Assembly: GCF_020360975.1 (NCBI RefSeq)
Contig: NW_025408669.1
Span: forward strand, 6,572,001 to 6,636,000
Source of the DNA: Hirsutella rhossiliensis
Lineage: Eukaryota > Ascomycota > Sordariomycetes > Hypocreales > Ophiocordycipitaceae
DNA length: 64,000 nt
Reading direction: 5' to 3'
Within the stretch, counting starts at the first letter, position 1; the number at the start of each line of letters is the position of its first letter. The notes below the pieces were generated by a model. That model was not told where the DNA came from. It made no database searches and saw nothing but the letters and a program-made list of their open reading frames with translations. This document shows positions 12,634-24,351 of the stretch, piece after piece. Made by a program: the position numbers and the translations under genes.

Positions 12634-13989
12634 CGAGATCGGTTTAGGCGCGACGGCGCTTCCTCACCGATGAATACGAATCTCAACTTTTATTTCTTTG
12701 TCTCGTCACGTTTTTGAGTTTCTCTTCTTGGTCGAATCTAGAGGACGAAAATGAATGATCTCACGACATTGCCACGCAACGAATACGTCTGCGGTTTCCT
12801 GAAGCCATGTTCAGGGGGTCGTCTACTATAGATTGGGTATGGCCATGGGAAGGGGGAGGGCCAACGTGGCCCTGCGATTGGACCGGGCGTTTTGAAGTAT
12901 TTTGATTGCTTTTCCATGCCTGCCTCGGTTGAAACCGAGAGGAGGAAACTGGGTTCGGCGTCGAGGCGGCTAGGATCTTTGGTCGAGGAAGCCAAAAGTT
13001 GACCCCACGCACCACGACGATGACTGGGTGGTGATGTTTCTCTGATGGGCGGGCACATGTGTATACGCAGGGTTGGGGGCGGCTTGGGAACCACCGGCTG
13101 GCTGCTTGACCATTGTATGGGCGGCGTGGGTGTGGTGGGTTTGACCTTGATGGGTTCAGGGAGTCGATAGAGCGGATAGAGGGCTCCAAAGCCAGCCAAC
13201 ATGGGCCGGGTTCCCGTTTTCTCTCGACATGTCAGCTTGGCGCGGCTTGGATACGGCGGAGGCTGCGTGTAGCGCGCGTGTCCCGGAGGAGGGCAGTGCG
13301 CAACTTGTTCGAGCTGGAGAAGCCGCGAAGAAAGATTCCAAGGTTCTTCAAAGGTGCCCACTGCCCAAGTCTCCACAAGTCCTCGTGCCCTCGCCCCAAG
13401 TCGAGCCTGATGCCTCCCACCTCATCCGGGGGGATGCCACGATGCATGATGCGCCGGGGATCAAGGGGCCAAGTGCGCGCAACAAGCTCCGAGTTTTTGC
13501 ATTGCTCCCTCCGCTTTTCATGTTCCAATCTGGACGCGTCTCCCTGTCAAAGGCGCCTGTGTTTATGAGAAGGACGGGGGATAAAGGGAGGGAGGGCTGG
13601 CGAGCCTTCATTTGCGAAGCTCAGCATCGAGTCCACATGAGGGAGGGAGAGAGCGCGCGCCTTCTTGCGCCGGCCACTTCAACCGAGGGCGAGAAGCCCA
13701 GGGAGGGGCGAGGCCTCCCTGGTCTTCGTCCCAGCCGCTGACTCCTGTCCAAGGCCCCCCTCCCGGTCCTCGGTAAAGGTCGGTGCTCATCGCCGCCGAC
13801 GACAACTGTTGACATACACACCCCCCCCCCCCTTCGACTATGTAGTATTTACTCGGGCCCATGCCGCGTCTCCCCGCCAGTCGCCAGGTGTGACGCCCGG
13901 CTCCAAACCATCCATCTAGCTTTACGACAAGCCTCTCCCACAGCCCCCTCCTCTTCGTCCGACCCAAGGATCAGGCAACGGCCGAGCGA

Positions 13990-14042
13990 TAAAAGGTTGG
14001 CCCACCTCTCCCCACCTCTCCCCACCTCCTCCCCACCTCTTC
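13990..14042 (+). repeat. CCCACCTCT-type short tandem repeat
   Basis: Four imperfect units of CCCACCTCT(C) in tandem, within a strongly pyrimidine-rich block. Confidence 0.7.
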
Positions 14043-14266
14043 CCGGGAACATGCCTGGAGGGGCTCCATCCAACCACACGAACCGGCCGGCCGGCGCTCC
14101 TCTTCCCTCTTTCTGGGAGAAGGGATACGGGGAGGGGGAGAGGGAGGGGGGGGGGGGCCGTCGGAGCTGCCGGTGGCGGTACTGACCACAGGCCGGATGA
14201 TACGTAACCCTCGCCGAGTAATGTGCTCACTTCCTCCTTCTCGTGTGAGTCTGTGGATCCGTCCCT

Positions 14267-14348
14267 CGATCGACTGCCCGACTAATTGCCCGATTGACCG
14301 TTCGACTAATTTAATAACTGCTCGATTGACTACCCGATTGACTGCTTA
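14267..14348 (+). repeat. degenerate 12-bp repeat (CCCGATTGACTG-like)
   Basis: Six or seven imperfect units of the pattern (C/G)CC(C)GA(T/C)T(G/A)A(C/T)(T/C)G follow one another, for example CGATTGACTACC and CGATTGACTGCT. One unit is interrupted by an AT-rich insertion. Non-coding. Confidence 0.6.
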
Positions 14349-15934
14349 CTCGGCGCTGCCTCTGCCTTCCGAGCTCTTGACCAAAACCCACTGGGCACTT
14401 GGTCTTGGGCAAATAGTAATACTCCTCCCCAATTCGCAGCCGCTATCATATCATGGCCACTTTCGGGGCTACAGACACCAGGACGCTCCTATGTCGGTCT
14501 TGGTCGCCTTACCTGCCTGTACGGGCCTCGCTCGTACTGGGTAAGGTATTCGGAGCTCTCGTTCCTTGGAGGCCACGTTGACAAACGGGCGCCATCATGA
14601 TCGTCGTCGTATCTTCGAGCGATCCGACTTCCACGGCGGTCCTTGGGCTCTATTGGGGCTCGTTCAAAGCCGCGAGTGTTGTTCACTGACTGGATGGTAT
14701 ATGACTCCAATTGTCGGACCTACACGTTTCTGACCGTCGTCAAGCGGAATGATTACGCGGTATGGGCCTGGGTCGTTACCTGTCGTTGAGGATGTAGGTT
14801 TCGACCAATTTGACTGCTTCGAGAGGTGTTGGGCGTCTCCTGAAATCGAAGGCGTCGTTGCACGTTACAGTAGCCTCGCAGAGACGACTGCCCCTGGACT
14901 CCCGACTTTGAAAAAGGTGCCACGCCCTTCTCGTCGTTGCGTTATACCTGAGGATAGAAGTTGTTACGCGTTCTACGCGGGGAGAGCCACTTTCTGGAGT
15001 CTGCCTCGCCGCCTCCAAGGCAGGAATCTGATCTTTGTTGGGCTGGTCAGCGACCAGGCTTGACATCAAGGTAGAACCAGTCCTGTGAATGGGGAGGGCG
15101 ATGCCAAGTCTCGGCGATCATTTTCAGAACCGCGCCCTTTGTTGATTGAGTGTCAGGAAAGGGGCAGACAGAGTCTTGGCTTGATGGCAGGTGCGAACGT
15201 TCAGTTGGACCGAAGACGAGCGCATGAGTAAAGAGCAAGTTCTTGGAAGCATGTTGAGTGATTTGGCGGTGCTTTTACAACTTTGGAGTCTTTTGGAGGC
15301 AAGCGCTTCAAGAAAGAGCCGCTGAGATGCAGCTCGGAGAGCCCAAGGGAACAACATGTCGAGGGGCCGTGTCGTATTGGTGGCCTTTGGTCTGGTCGGT
15401 AGCACTGTTGCATAGCCCTCATGGAGGGCGTGCTGGACCGATGATGTTGGCGATGATGATGATGCCTCAGTCGTCTGGTATGTAAGCTAGTCATGTAGGG
15501 CCGCGGAGTTGTCATTTGATGGCCTGGCGGTCGCGTATAGTCGGCAGTGAGCTGTTGCACATTGGTCCAGCAGGCGCTTTCCCGCTTGCTCAGCCCTCGG
15601 AGAGCGTCTGCTGAGCCAAATGTGTCCCGTTTTGTCGCAGCAAGGGCTGCATCCAAGCGCCGGATGAGCCACAGTAACTTCACAACCTCGTAAGATGCAC
15701 GGAGCTGCCGATCTGGCAGGTGTATAAGAGTTGCAGCTGCGCCGAGCACCGCCACGGAGCGATGCGATGGGCTGCACGTGAAGACAAGTACGGTTGGTCG
15801 CCCCGACTGGAACCTTGACCTCGTTCACTAACGACGACCCCAGCCGATGATGTTTTATCTTGTGGAAAGTCGAGCAATCTTCGTACCTTGCAAGTCCACC
15901 ATCGTCGCATCTTCCAGCAGGAAACATTGTCGCC

Positions 15935-16995
15935 ATGAATGCGGCAGCACTGGGTCCTCTCGGACAAGCCGGCGACCAAGAGAAGCCAAAATGGCTCCTT
16001 GTTGGTATCCAACAAGAGCGCCTCCCCGACCCCGACGTTAACGAACTTGAGCGGCATCTGCCGGTCATTCTGCAAGCCATGCTACAAGACTCTGGCGATG
16101 ACGCCAAGGCCATCGGTGAAGCTGCTCAGCGCATCCTCAGCTACTACCATGAGTTGGTTGCCGAATCCGTCAATAGGCAGCAGCGGGAGGATCGCGGCGT
16201 CGTGGGCTTCCTGAACGAGGTGGCAATCATGTCCTTCGACCTGCTCAGCAAAGATCTTGTTCCCAAGTGGTGAACACGAGCGGCTTAGCGGGCTGCTCAT
16301 TGCCCTTCGACATCTTGGGCCAGAGGCATTTGGCGTCGGGGTCACCTTTTCTCCTTCGTTATGGTCCGGGAGATTTCATGGTGCTAATCTAAGCGCAGGA
16401 TCCCGACCTTGAGTTTTACGATGAGGCCATAGGCATCCCGCTGGAGCAGTATTGGAACATGTGTCAAGGTTGAGCCGCCCGCCATTCCTACTGCGCAGAC
16501 GCCGACGTCGCTGGCACCTGGGCAGTTCCGCTGTATAATGGCTGTCAGATTGACGAGCTCAGGGACAGTTGCAACTATGTCGTCAGCGTCTCAGCCCTCT
16601 TTGCCAAGTTCCTGGCCGCGGGCATCCTCACAGCACGTATACGCCAGTTCGCAGCCATCCAGCTGGCCGAGAGCCGAGCGCCGCGAGTGGAAGGCAAGGC
16701 GCCGGCCTTGGAGCGTACCAGGAGATGGTGTTGGGCAGCTGCCGCGGCGCATTACATCCTGCTCGCGGGGAACGCAGTGGCCGAGGCGGTCCGGTTTCCC
16801 TCGACCCAACCACAAATCCATGCCCTGGGCGAGGCCGAGTGGAAAGCGTCGATGGCTCAGTTGAAGCATCTTGCTGAGACAGTGCCCGAGGAGGCGGATC
16901 GGGGGTTGAAGGGGAATGCGCAGAGAGCCTACGAGAGAATGGGCGAGTTGCTGCCTGAGCTGGCTCGAGAGAGCCTTGCGGAGGAACCCGAATAG
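15935..16995 (+). CDS. DUF3632-like fungal protein with a reading-frame break at about 16271
   Basis: Readable exons are 15935-16270, 16272-16340, 16399-16468 and 16526-16995. The introns 16341-16398 (GTCACC...GCAG, branch GCTAAT) and 16469-16525 (GTTGAG...GCAG) keep the frame. The helical protein resembles the fungal DUF3632 family in its segments: NEVAIMSFDLLSKDLVPKW, EHERLSGLLIALRHLGPEAF, a short YDEAIGIPLEQYWN piece, a middle ALFAKFLAAGI helix, and a C-terminal helix ending NAQRAYERMGELLPEL. Between the first two segments the frame shifts by one base: TGG is followed directly by TGA, and dropping the T at 16271 restores continuity. No GT...AG intron bridging this point keeps both conserved halves. 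It may be a recent pseudogene, a sequence error or, less likely, recoding. The molecular function of the family is unknown. Confidence 0.55.
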
Positions 16996-19900
16996 GGAAG
17001 AGGATAGTGGACAAGCCAATGGTACTGACACTCGTCTGGGCCATGACTGCTGGAGCGGTGCACTTTTTGCCTAGCCGAGTGGTTGATGCTTTCCGAAGAA
17101 CCTCAGAGGAGCTGCAATTAATCGGTACGGTGACGGGCGTCGGGAGTGACTCACAGGCGCTCACTTATAAAAAAAAGGCCTGTGGACTAAGCAGACACCA
17201 CCAACATGTGCATCCCCAGCCACTCGATGCGGCCCAGCGGCCCAGCGCCGAAACTGCCTGCAAACGACGCCCTGCTTGCAGCTCCCCTGCCTCCCGGGCG
17301 CTTACACAGTTGTCACCTGGCGAGTCAGAGGCTGCCGCTCTGCCCTACCCGACGCCGATCCGCTGCAGGTTGGCCGCACCATGCCGCATCTCAGAGGCCC
17401 GCAGGCCAAACGAACCACAGTGGTCGACGCAGAGTCATGGACTCAACGTGCCAGAGCTCCGTTTTCCACTCGCTCGCTGAGGGGAAGTCGAACTCGAGAC
17501 ACTCGGCAGCTTCCGTCCCTTGGCGCAGAGACAGGGGGGGGGTGAGGAGGTACAGCACATAATTGCGGCGCCGAGGAAGATCCGTTTTGAGCCTCGAGAG
17601 CAATACGGATACAGGCTGTGTGAATGGATTCAACTTCCGCAGTCTCGCCGGCATTTCGTCATCAACCAAGACCTGCGTTTCGCGCAACGTCAAGTCAAGC
17701 TCGGCGCCAAAACCGCCGAGGACCTTCGCGCTTGGCCCGAACAAGGAGAATCACAAGGGATGCTGCGGGACTCGTGCAAGACTCGAGGGACTGTTCAGTG
17801 CTGCCGACTTGCGACTAGCGGTAGTCGAGAACAATGTCTGATCTCGACCAGCTAACTCGTCAGATGTAAGTTGGATCAAAGATGGGATGCGCCATCTTGC
17901 CTTGGCGCCAGATCTCGGTCTCGGATGGACCCAGCATCGTCCTAATGTGGATTCGACGCCTGCCAGGCTGTATTCGAACCCTTTTCTTTATCCGCGAGGT
18001 TTCATGGACGGCGCTTGACAGAATTCCCGGGTCAATTCCCATTGTTGGGCAGAGAAGACGGGGGCTTCTCTCGCTTGCGGAAGGGCTTGTCCGCTTCGTG
18101 TCTCAGCCCGCCGACACATGTCAGACAAACCGCCATGTGCTTGGTCCCAGACGAGCAAAATATGGCCTTCGGACCGTTGCTCGCACCATTTGATCCCTTA
18201 TGCGACTCGCCCTCAGACTTGCACTTCGGTGCCGTTTCCCCTGTGTGAGCCCTTCTTTGTCAACACCGGGATATCTGCGACTCGTGCGTTACCACGGAAC
18301 ATGGGGGACTATGTTTTCTCAGTCGTATTTGGATGACTCGGGCCAGTAACATGTTGCCCGCAACGCATGTCCACTGCTCCGTGGCAGCATCAAGAAAGCA
18401 GCCGGGCAACGGCAGCCACACGCTACCATCATGGCTCGATCTTGCGGCCAGCCGTATCCACCAACCAGCTGCCTTGTATCGGCGTCAGTTCCCGGTCGAT
18501 TGCTTGGGCTCTGTTGGTTGACGCGCGGCTACATGGACGGAAAGGGGAGGCGCCACAGGGAGCAGTTGGGCGCCTCGTCTCGTGTGGTGAGGAGATGGGC
18601 CAGAGGAGGCGACATGATGGTTTCGCCCAGAGCTGCCGGCGGGCCGACTCGTAGGAGCACGGTGCTTTGTAGACGACAGTGGCATGCGGCGGCTTGGGCC
18701 GTGACGTCGGGGATGTGCGAGACTAGAAAGCAGGAGGCGATGATGCAACCAAGAGGCGCTTATTACGTGCGAGGTGGCGGAAGCTGGCGGCTAGGGCGGT
18801 AGCGTGGTGGCCTGGTCAACTGAGACGAAGGAGTCTTGGCTCCGGCGGGCGCTACCTTGTTTGGGGATGAATGGACGGCCCGACGAGAGCGCTGAAACGG
18901 AGTATTGCAGCAAATGGTCAGTCTCGAGATCTCAACCGAGTATACGGATAGGATACGAGGTAAACAAGAGAACTATGTCTGTCTGCCCTGTTCAGCCACC
19001 AACCGAAACCGTCAACCACGGCTAGCAGGCCCGTCTGCGAGTCAAGCAAAAGAAAAAGGAGAGGGCAGTCAGGCCGTTTGTTGATACTGAAAGGGGAAAG
19101 GAGCCCCCCCATGAGTCGTTGGCAGGCACCAACTGGCCTGGCCCAGTAGTTGACACGTCGTCGGACCGTGCTCGAGGGCATTGTCAGGCCATTGGTAACC
19201 ATAAGCCCCCTTTGCTCGCCAAACAGACAAAGCTTGGAATAATTAGGTACAGTACGCTTTTGGCTGGGGCGGGCAGCATGACGGAGCGAGAAAGGGAGAC
19301 GGCAGATTTGATAGGGAGGATACAAGGGGCCGCTGCCATCGTCATGGAGAACAAGGCCGTGCGGGCAAGTAGCGGTACTTGGGGGGGAGGTGCCAGTCCT
19401 CGACTCCAGTCTGCACCTTGTCGGTACCTTTTCCCATGTGCAGAGACAATGAAAAAGAGGAAAGGGAGCAAGGGGAAGAGACAAGAGAAGGGTGAGACGG
19501 AAGTTGGCCCGAGCCAGACCGCTGTCGACGCTACCTAAATGAGCCAAACCCGTGCCCTGTCTCTCTCCCTTGGGCATTCCCATGCCTTTGCTTGGCGTGA
19601 CGGGCGTGAAGAGACAAGGCAGCCTTTTGACTGTGTGCGAGTATTTTGTATGTATCGTCTACAGTATGGATGGATAGGATGCAATTCTCGCAGCCAACCT
19701 GGAGCTCGCGGCAAGAAAAGCGGTTTGTTGGCTGCTGCACCATGTGCCTTGCATCATCGCCCACGAGCAAGGCACAACCGGAACTGCGCCAAGTAACCTT
19801 GCGCAGAGAAGTACTGTACTGTACCTCGAGATACTCCAGGCACAGACAGGCCCAGGCGTGCACGCTACCAGGTCTCCGCTGCATGTATGTAGGCACCTTA

Positions 19901-21161
19901 TGTACCTGTGCACGCACGCCGCGGTTCATCCGTTTCCAACAATGTGCCTTGTTGGCAGGTACCTGCGACTCGGCGTCCAGAGCTACCATTCGCTGTCGAA
20001 AGAAACGGACTCCGCACTGGTTGCTTTTCAGCGCCCGTCGTCAATCCTCCTCGTCCTCCAGGGGGGTTGTCGACTCGCGCCAGAGCTCTTGCTCTCCAGA
20101 CGAGGTCCCCCGCAGGTACCATCTGCCTGGCCCGCCCGCCGCGCCGCTACCGCGCCTCTACCCGCCTCGTCTCCTGCCCTGATTGCGGGTTGCAGAGCCG
20201 GCGGCCCACCGCAGCCAAAATTTACCGAACGAACCAGTCCATCTCCTGCCTAGGTAGAAGGTCTGTAGGTAGAACGACAGCCTACCACGCTCCTCAGCGT
20301 ATTACCTCTCGTCTGGTCCCTGTAGCCAGCCAGCCATCTCTGACTGCATCCTCCTCTTCTCTGCTCATGCTCGTCTTGCCCTTTTACCCCCCGTTCTGCT
20401 CCCCCTCTTCCCCGCCTCGTCCTTCTTTTCCCGCAACCTTGCATGCAGCCCTGAAAATCTCGCCAGCCGTCTCCGCAGAGCCAGACAGATCCAAGGGGAA
20501 GAAAAGAGGCTTTACCCTGCCCTGTCCTGCCCTTGTCCTTGCCCCCTCTCCCTTTCTGCAGCTCGCTTGTCCCGATCCCAAGGGGCCCGGCTTTTCTGCC
20601 AAAGTGGTCCAAGGTACGTCCCCCCTTGCTTTGCCCATTGCCTTCCTCCCCGTATCTCACCTGACCTTTCCTCCCACATTTATCTTATCATGGCAAGCTG
20701 ATCGTTCGTTGCCCCTCGGCACACCTTCTTTAGATCTCAACCATCGCCTGTCTACTCATGATTTTGCATCATCTTTCGATTCTCCCCCTCGAGCAGACTC
20801 CTCTGCCTCCACTCGACGTCGACGAACCCGCAATCCTTTCCACTTCGGCGTCTCGTCTTCGCTTCTAGCCGCCCGTCTCGATCCTTCTTGCGACGTCGCT
20901 CTTCCCTCTGCCTTGGCTCGTCTGTTGCCTGTCGAGACGAGCCTGGACCGAGCACTCGTTGTACTTTTCCCTTCTACCAACAAATATTGCATTGGATAGA
21001 CCTGCTCGGCGTGCGTTGGATCACACCAGCCCCTGCAGGCGTCGTCCATAATTTTCCCTTTTTCGTTTTCGCCCCATCTTTCTGGTAGTTTGGGGGCTTT
21101 CGACCGAGCACCTGGGATCAATGTGCTTAGCCTGTGACGCGCTGCGATTCACGGCGCTGCT
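16996..21161. other. 4.2-kb intergenic region before the PHD-finger gene
   Basis: No supportable gene. The last ~1.2 kb is C/T-rich with scattered Ser/Pro-rich open frames, typical of fungal promoters and leaders, and probably belongs to the PHD-finger gene. GTACTGTACTGTACC- and CCTAGGTAG-type motifs occur near 19810 and 20255. The Ser/Pro-rich frame at 19908-20999 has no domain and is treated as leader sequence. Confidence 0.45.
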
Positions 21162-23531
21162 ATGAGCGAGCATCATCTGGCTTCCAGGCAAGACTACTTT
21201 ACCCCCCATCTTTCGGGTGATGTGGCTGACCTTGTTTTTGGCCGACAGCTTTGGAGACCCGAAAGCTCAACCGCACACTCCCAGGCAGACTCCGACTTCC
21301 GCCGCCTTTCCCAGCCCCGTTTTCGAGACTCCCAAGCACTACCAGGGCTCCTTCGTCGAGCCTGGTGGCCTGACCCCGCGATTTGCCGAAGAATACTCTG
21401 TTTTTAATTCGACCCCGGGAAATCTCAGGGGCTCTCAGGGCCCCTTCGCCGACTTCATCCCGGCGACCCCGGCGAGCTTTTCCAGGGGTCACAAGCGGCT
21501 GCTGTCTGTTGAGGGGCCTGTCGTCGACATTGCTGCGCATGTGAGCCGCTTCTCGTCCAACCCAGACAGGTCACTCCCTCCAGCCAACCCCTCTCGGCGT
21601 CGACCCTCTTCGCCTGGTCCGTGGGCGGGCCAGACAGGGCCCCCGGCCACTTCTGATACCAAGCCGAGCCCTCATCTCTCGAGGAACACGTCGACCAAGA
21701 AGTTTTGTAGGGATACCAACACCGACCCACCAGAGCCGCCTCAGGTTATATCACCACCACCAACGTCTCGCAAGGCTGCTCGTCAGCTCAGCCCCAGGCT
21801 CATCATGCATCATGACGAAACATTCGGTCAGCCGGACCTCACCGGTCCCACGCAACACGACATGGCCGTCTTGATGGGCAGCTCGGGCGACCTGTTTGGT
21901 TATCCCATGTCGGCTCCGGCGGCCGCGCCCGCCAACTTCTGGGACCCCTCGGTGTCCATGAGCATGGATCTGGAATTCAACGCCGCTGGACATCATACCA
22001 TGCAACCTCCCACTCCCCCGTCACATCGCCATACAGGGTCCTTTGATTGGAACGCCGAAATCCAGTTGTTCCAGGACGTTGCTGTTCCGCCCCCTTCCAC
22101 CAATCAGGAAACCGTCCAGCAGGTGAGGCGCGAAAGGGCTCTGGCTCCGAAGCCACCGGCATCCGAAGTCGTCACCACCAACGCAAGTGACACTGCCGTA
22201 CCCGCCGTGCGTTCCAACGTACTGGACGACCCTTTCGGCATAATCAATCCGGGCGACGGAGTCGACCCGGGCTTGCTCTTCGGTCGTCCTCAGGCGGTGT
22301 TGAACTCCAACTTTAGCACACTGTCTCAGCCGGGCCTTGCCGAGTCGGCCACGGCGTTGTCTGGAAAGGGCCAAACCGGAGACGTGCGCAGGACAAACAG
22401 CGCCAGGGTGGCGAGGAATGCCCGGTTACCGGACCGGGCCCTGCCCAGCTCGCCCGTCAAGTCGTCGATACGCCCCGGGCTAGGACGAAGTTATAGTGAG
22501 AACCGCGGCAAAAGGGCTGTTGGACGAAAGGCGCTTCCACTCTTGGCCGAGGCCGGTCGACCAGCGCCACCCACAAATAGCGGCCATGGAGTCCTGTCAG
22601 GCAGACCAGGGGGCCGTCCATCAGGGAGGGTATCGCCCTCCAAAACAGTACCTCGGCTGTCGAGCCTGGCATCAATCCCTGAGACGTCTCCCCAATACCG
22701 ACCCCGTACGTCTGTTCGGTTCACGATTGACGCAAGTGGCCGGGCCAGAGCCGAAACAACGGTCCTTGGCGACGGGTCCCCGTCGGACAGAGGCCTCTCC
22801 CGCAGCAGAAGCTCTCGAGACGTCGCAAGCAGGGGCTGGGATTCATCAGACGATGACTCCTCGACGGACGACGAGCCCATCATTATCCCTAGTCGTTGCA
22901 GTTCGTTCAACGCGTCTTTTGCCCTTCCTGATCCCCGCAAGCCCGTGGGGTCCATCTTTCACACCTCGTATCGGGAGGTCAGCGACAGGAGCCGAAGCAA
23001 CTCTGCCAACGGTGCCGAGAGCGAGGCAGAGACTGTCGTCAACGATCGGCAAAAGAAAGGAGGAGATGCGACCAGTGAGCTTCGCAAGGTGGTTGAGGAT
23101 CGGCAGAAATGGTCAAGTCGAATGGGAAGCGCGCGGTCCCGGCGGTTCATCTCGACAAACGTTGGCAGCTTTCCCGGCGGCATCATCTCGCCGGCGAGCC
23201 TGACGGGCTCGAGCCATGGGCCAAGCGTTAGATGCGTGTGCAATGAAGTCTCGGCAGACGAAGCAGACGGCTTCATGCTCCAGTGGTGCGTTTCTCCTAG
23301 CATGCCCCCATGACGTGGCATGGCAACTGACAGTCTTGCAGTGAAGCGTGCGAGATGTGGCTGCACGGCAAATGCATCAACATCACGAGACGGTCCATGC
23401 CGAGCGTCTATATATGCTGCTTCTGCGCCAACACGCCGAACATGGCGGGGCGGAGATGTCGAGAGAACGGGCTGGGAATCGGGGGGCTGTTGTCACCGCT
23501 GGCTAATAAGCCTTTCCGGTCCTTTCGGTGA
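21162..23531 (+). CDS. PHD-finger domain protein
   Basis: Best model: exons 21162-21187, 21249-23285 and 23342-23531, giving 750 aa. The second intron (56 bp, GTGCGT...TTGCAG) splits the PHD finger. The first is a 61-bp intron with a GC donor (CCAG|GCAAGA), a GCTGAC branch and a CGACAG acceptor; it joins MSEHHLAS to SFGDPKAQPHTPRQTPTSAA with the frame kept. A start at the ATG at 21220 inside that intron is the fallback. Most of the protein is disordered (Ser, Pro, Arg), with an acidic DSSDDDSSTDDE patch near residue 550. At the C-terminus, RCVCNEVSADEADGFMLQC, CEMWLHGKC and YICCFC form a C4HC3 PHD finger, which usually reads histone H3 tails. Likely a chromatin factor; partners unknown. Confidence 0.85.
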
Positions 23532-24351
23532 GGGCACAGCGCGCGGCGGATTGTGTATAGCGACTGGACCGAAGATATGCATTGGGCAAGGAAAGACAAA
23601 AACGACAGTCGGTCACAGCGGTATTTTGCCATGGGCAACATGTGTGTAAGCGTATCTAAGAGGTACCTTGATACCCGCAGTAAATGAAATGGATGAAGCG
23701 CAAAGATCAACAAAAAACAGGGGAATGTGACAGGAGCGCAAGTCAGGCGCTGCTCATCGCGTGCTGCCAAGTGTCTCGGGCCAGCCGAGGGCGCGGGCCG
23801 TTGTTAACGCAAATGTTGAAGTGACAGGCTGTGCAGTCGATTGGAATCGAGGGCGGCAACGACGCATTGTAGTGGTCGGCAGTGTTTCGCATGCGCCGAC
23901 GCCCTCTGCCGGTGCTGCCTCCGCTGCAGTCTGCGCGCCCAGACGCAGGGCCGAGCACGGATGCAGGTCGATGGCCTGGTGAAAAGTATCGGCGGCCCAG
24001 CAATCGCTCGACGTCAGTTGATTGTTGTTGAGGCGGAAGCTCGCACTCGCGGCCGGCAATCGGGGCATTGGCTGTAAACACGCCTTGTGGCGCAAGGCCG
24101 GGCCAGCGGAGCATCCAGAGCCTCACCACTCGCTCCGATCTCGGCCAGGCGGGGTTTGGTGGAGGGAGGGAGGGGGGAGCTTTAGCTACGAGGGGATCCC
24201 CATCTTTTTTCCCCCTCGTCTGCCATTGCCCCTCGGAGCTTCTTTGACGACCGCACATATACTTACGGCGCCAGCATTTTTGCTTGTCTCTCGTCGACCG
24301 AAAAAGTAACACGTCGATTTTTCCTATTGAACAGGGACGCACACCTGGAGC
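23532..24351. other. intergenic region between PHD-finger gene and LEU2-like gene
   Basis: About 820 bp containing the 3' end of the PHD-finger gene and the promoter of the isopropylmalate dehydrogenase gene. The long minus-strand frame across it has no recognisable domain. Confidence 0.5.

Larger units (their letters stand above)
12634..15934. other. 3.3-kb intergenic region
   Basis: No supportable gene. It contains polypyrimidine tracts, a CCCACCTCT-type repeat (about 13990-14042) and a degenerate 12-bp repeat (14267-14348). A minus-strand frame at 15201-15755 begins with a helix-like stretch (SYEVVKLLWLIRRLDAALAA) but then runs into His/Arg-rich sequence with no clear splice sites, so I did not call it. 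Confidence 0.4.

Noticed and set aside
15201..15755. Minus-strand frame with a helix-like start
   Set aside because: The first 70 residues look protein-like, but the remainder is low complexity and I could not find consistent introns or a family. A degenerate gene is possible.
17940..17975. Possible tRNA T-arm (TTCGAACCC-like)
   Set aside because: No matching acceptor stem, D-arm or anticodon arm at the right distances on either strand.
19908..20999. 363-codon Ser/Pro-rich plus-strand frame
   Set aside because: C/T-rich leader DNA upstream of the PHD-finger gene translates to Ser/Pro-rich sequence in any frame; no domain.
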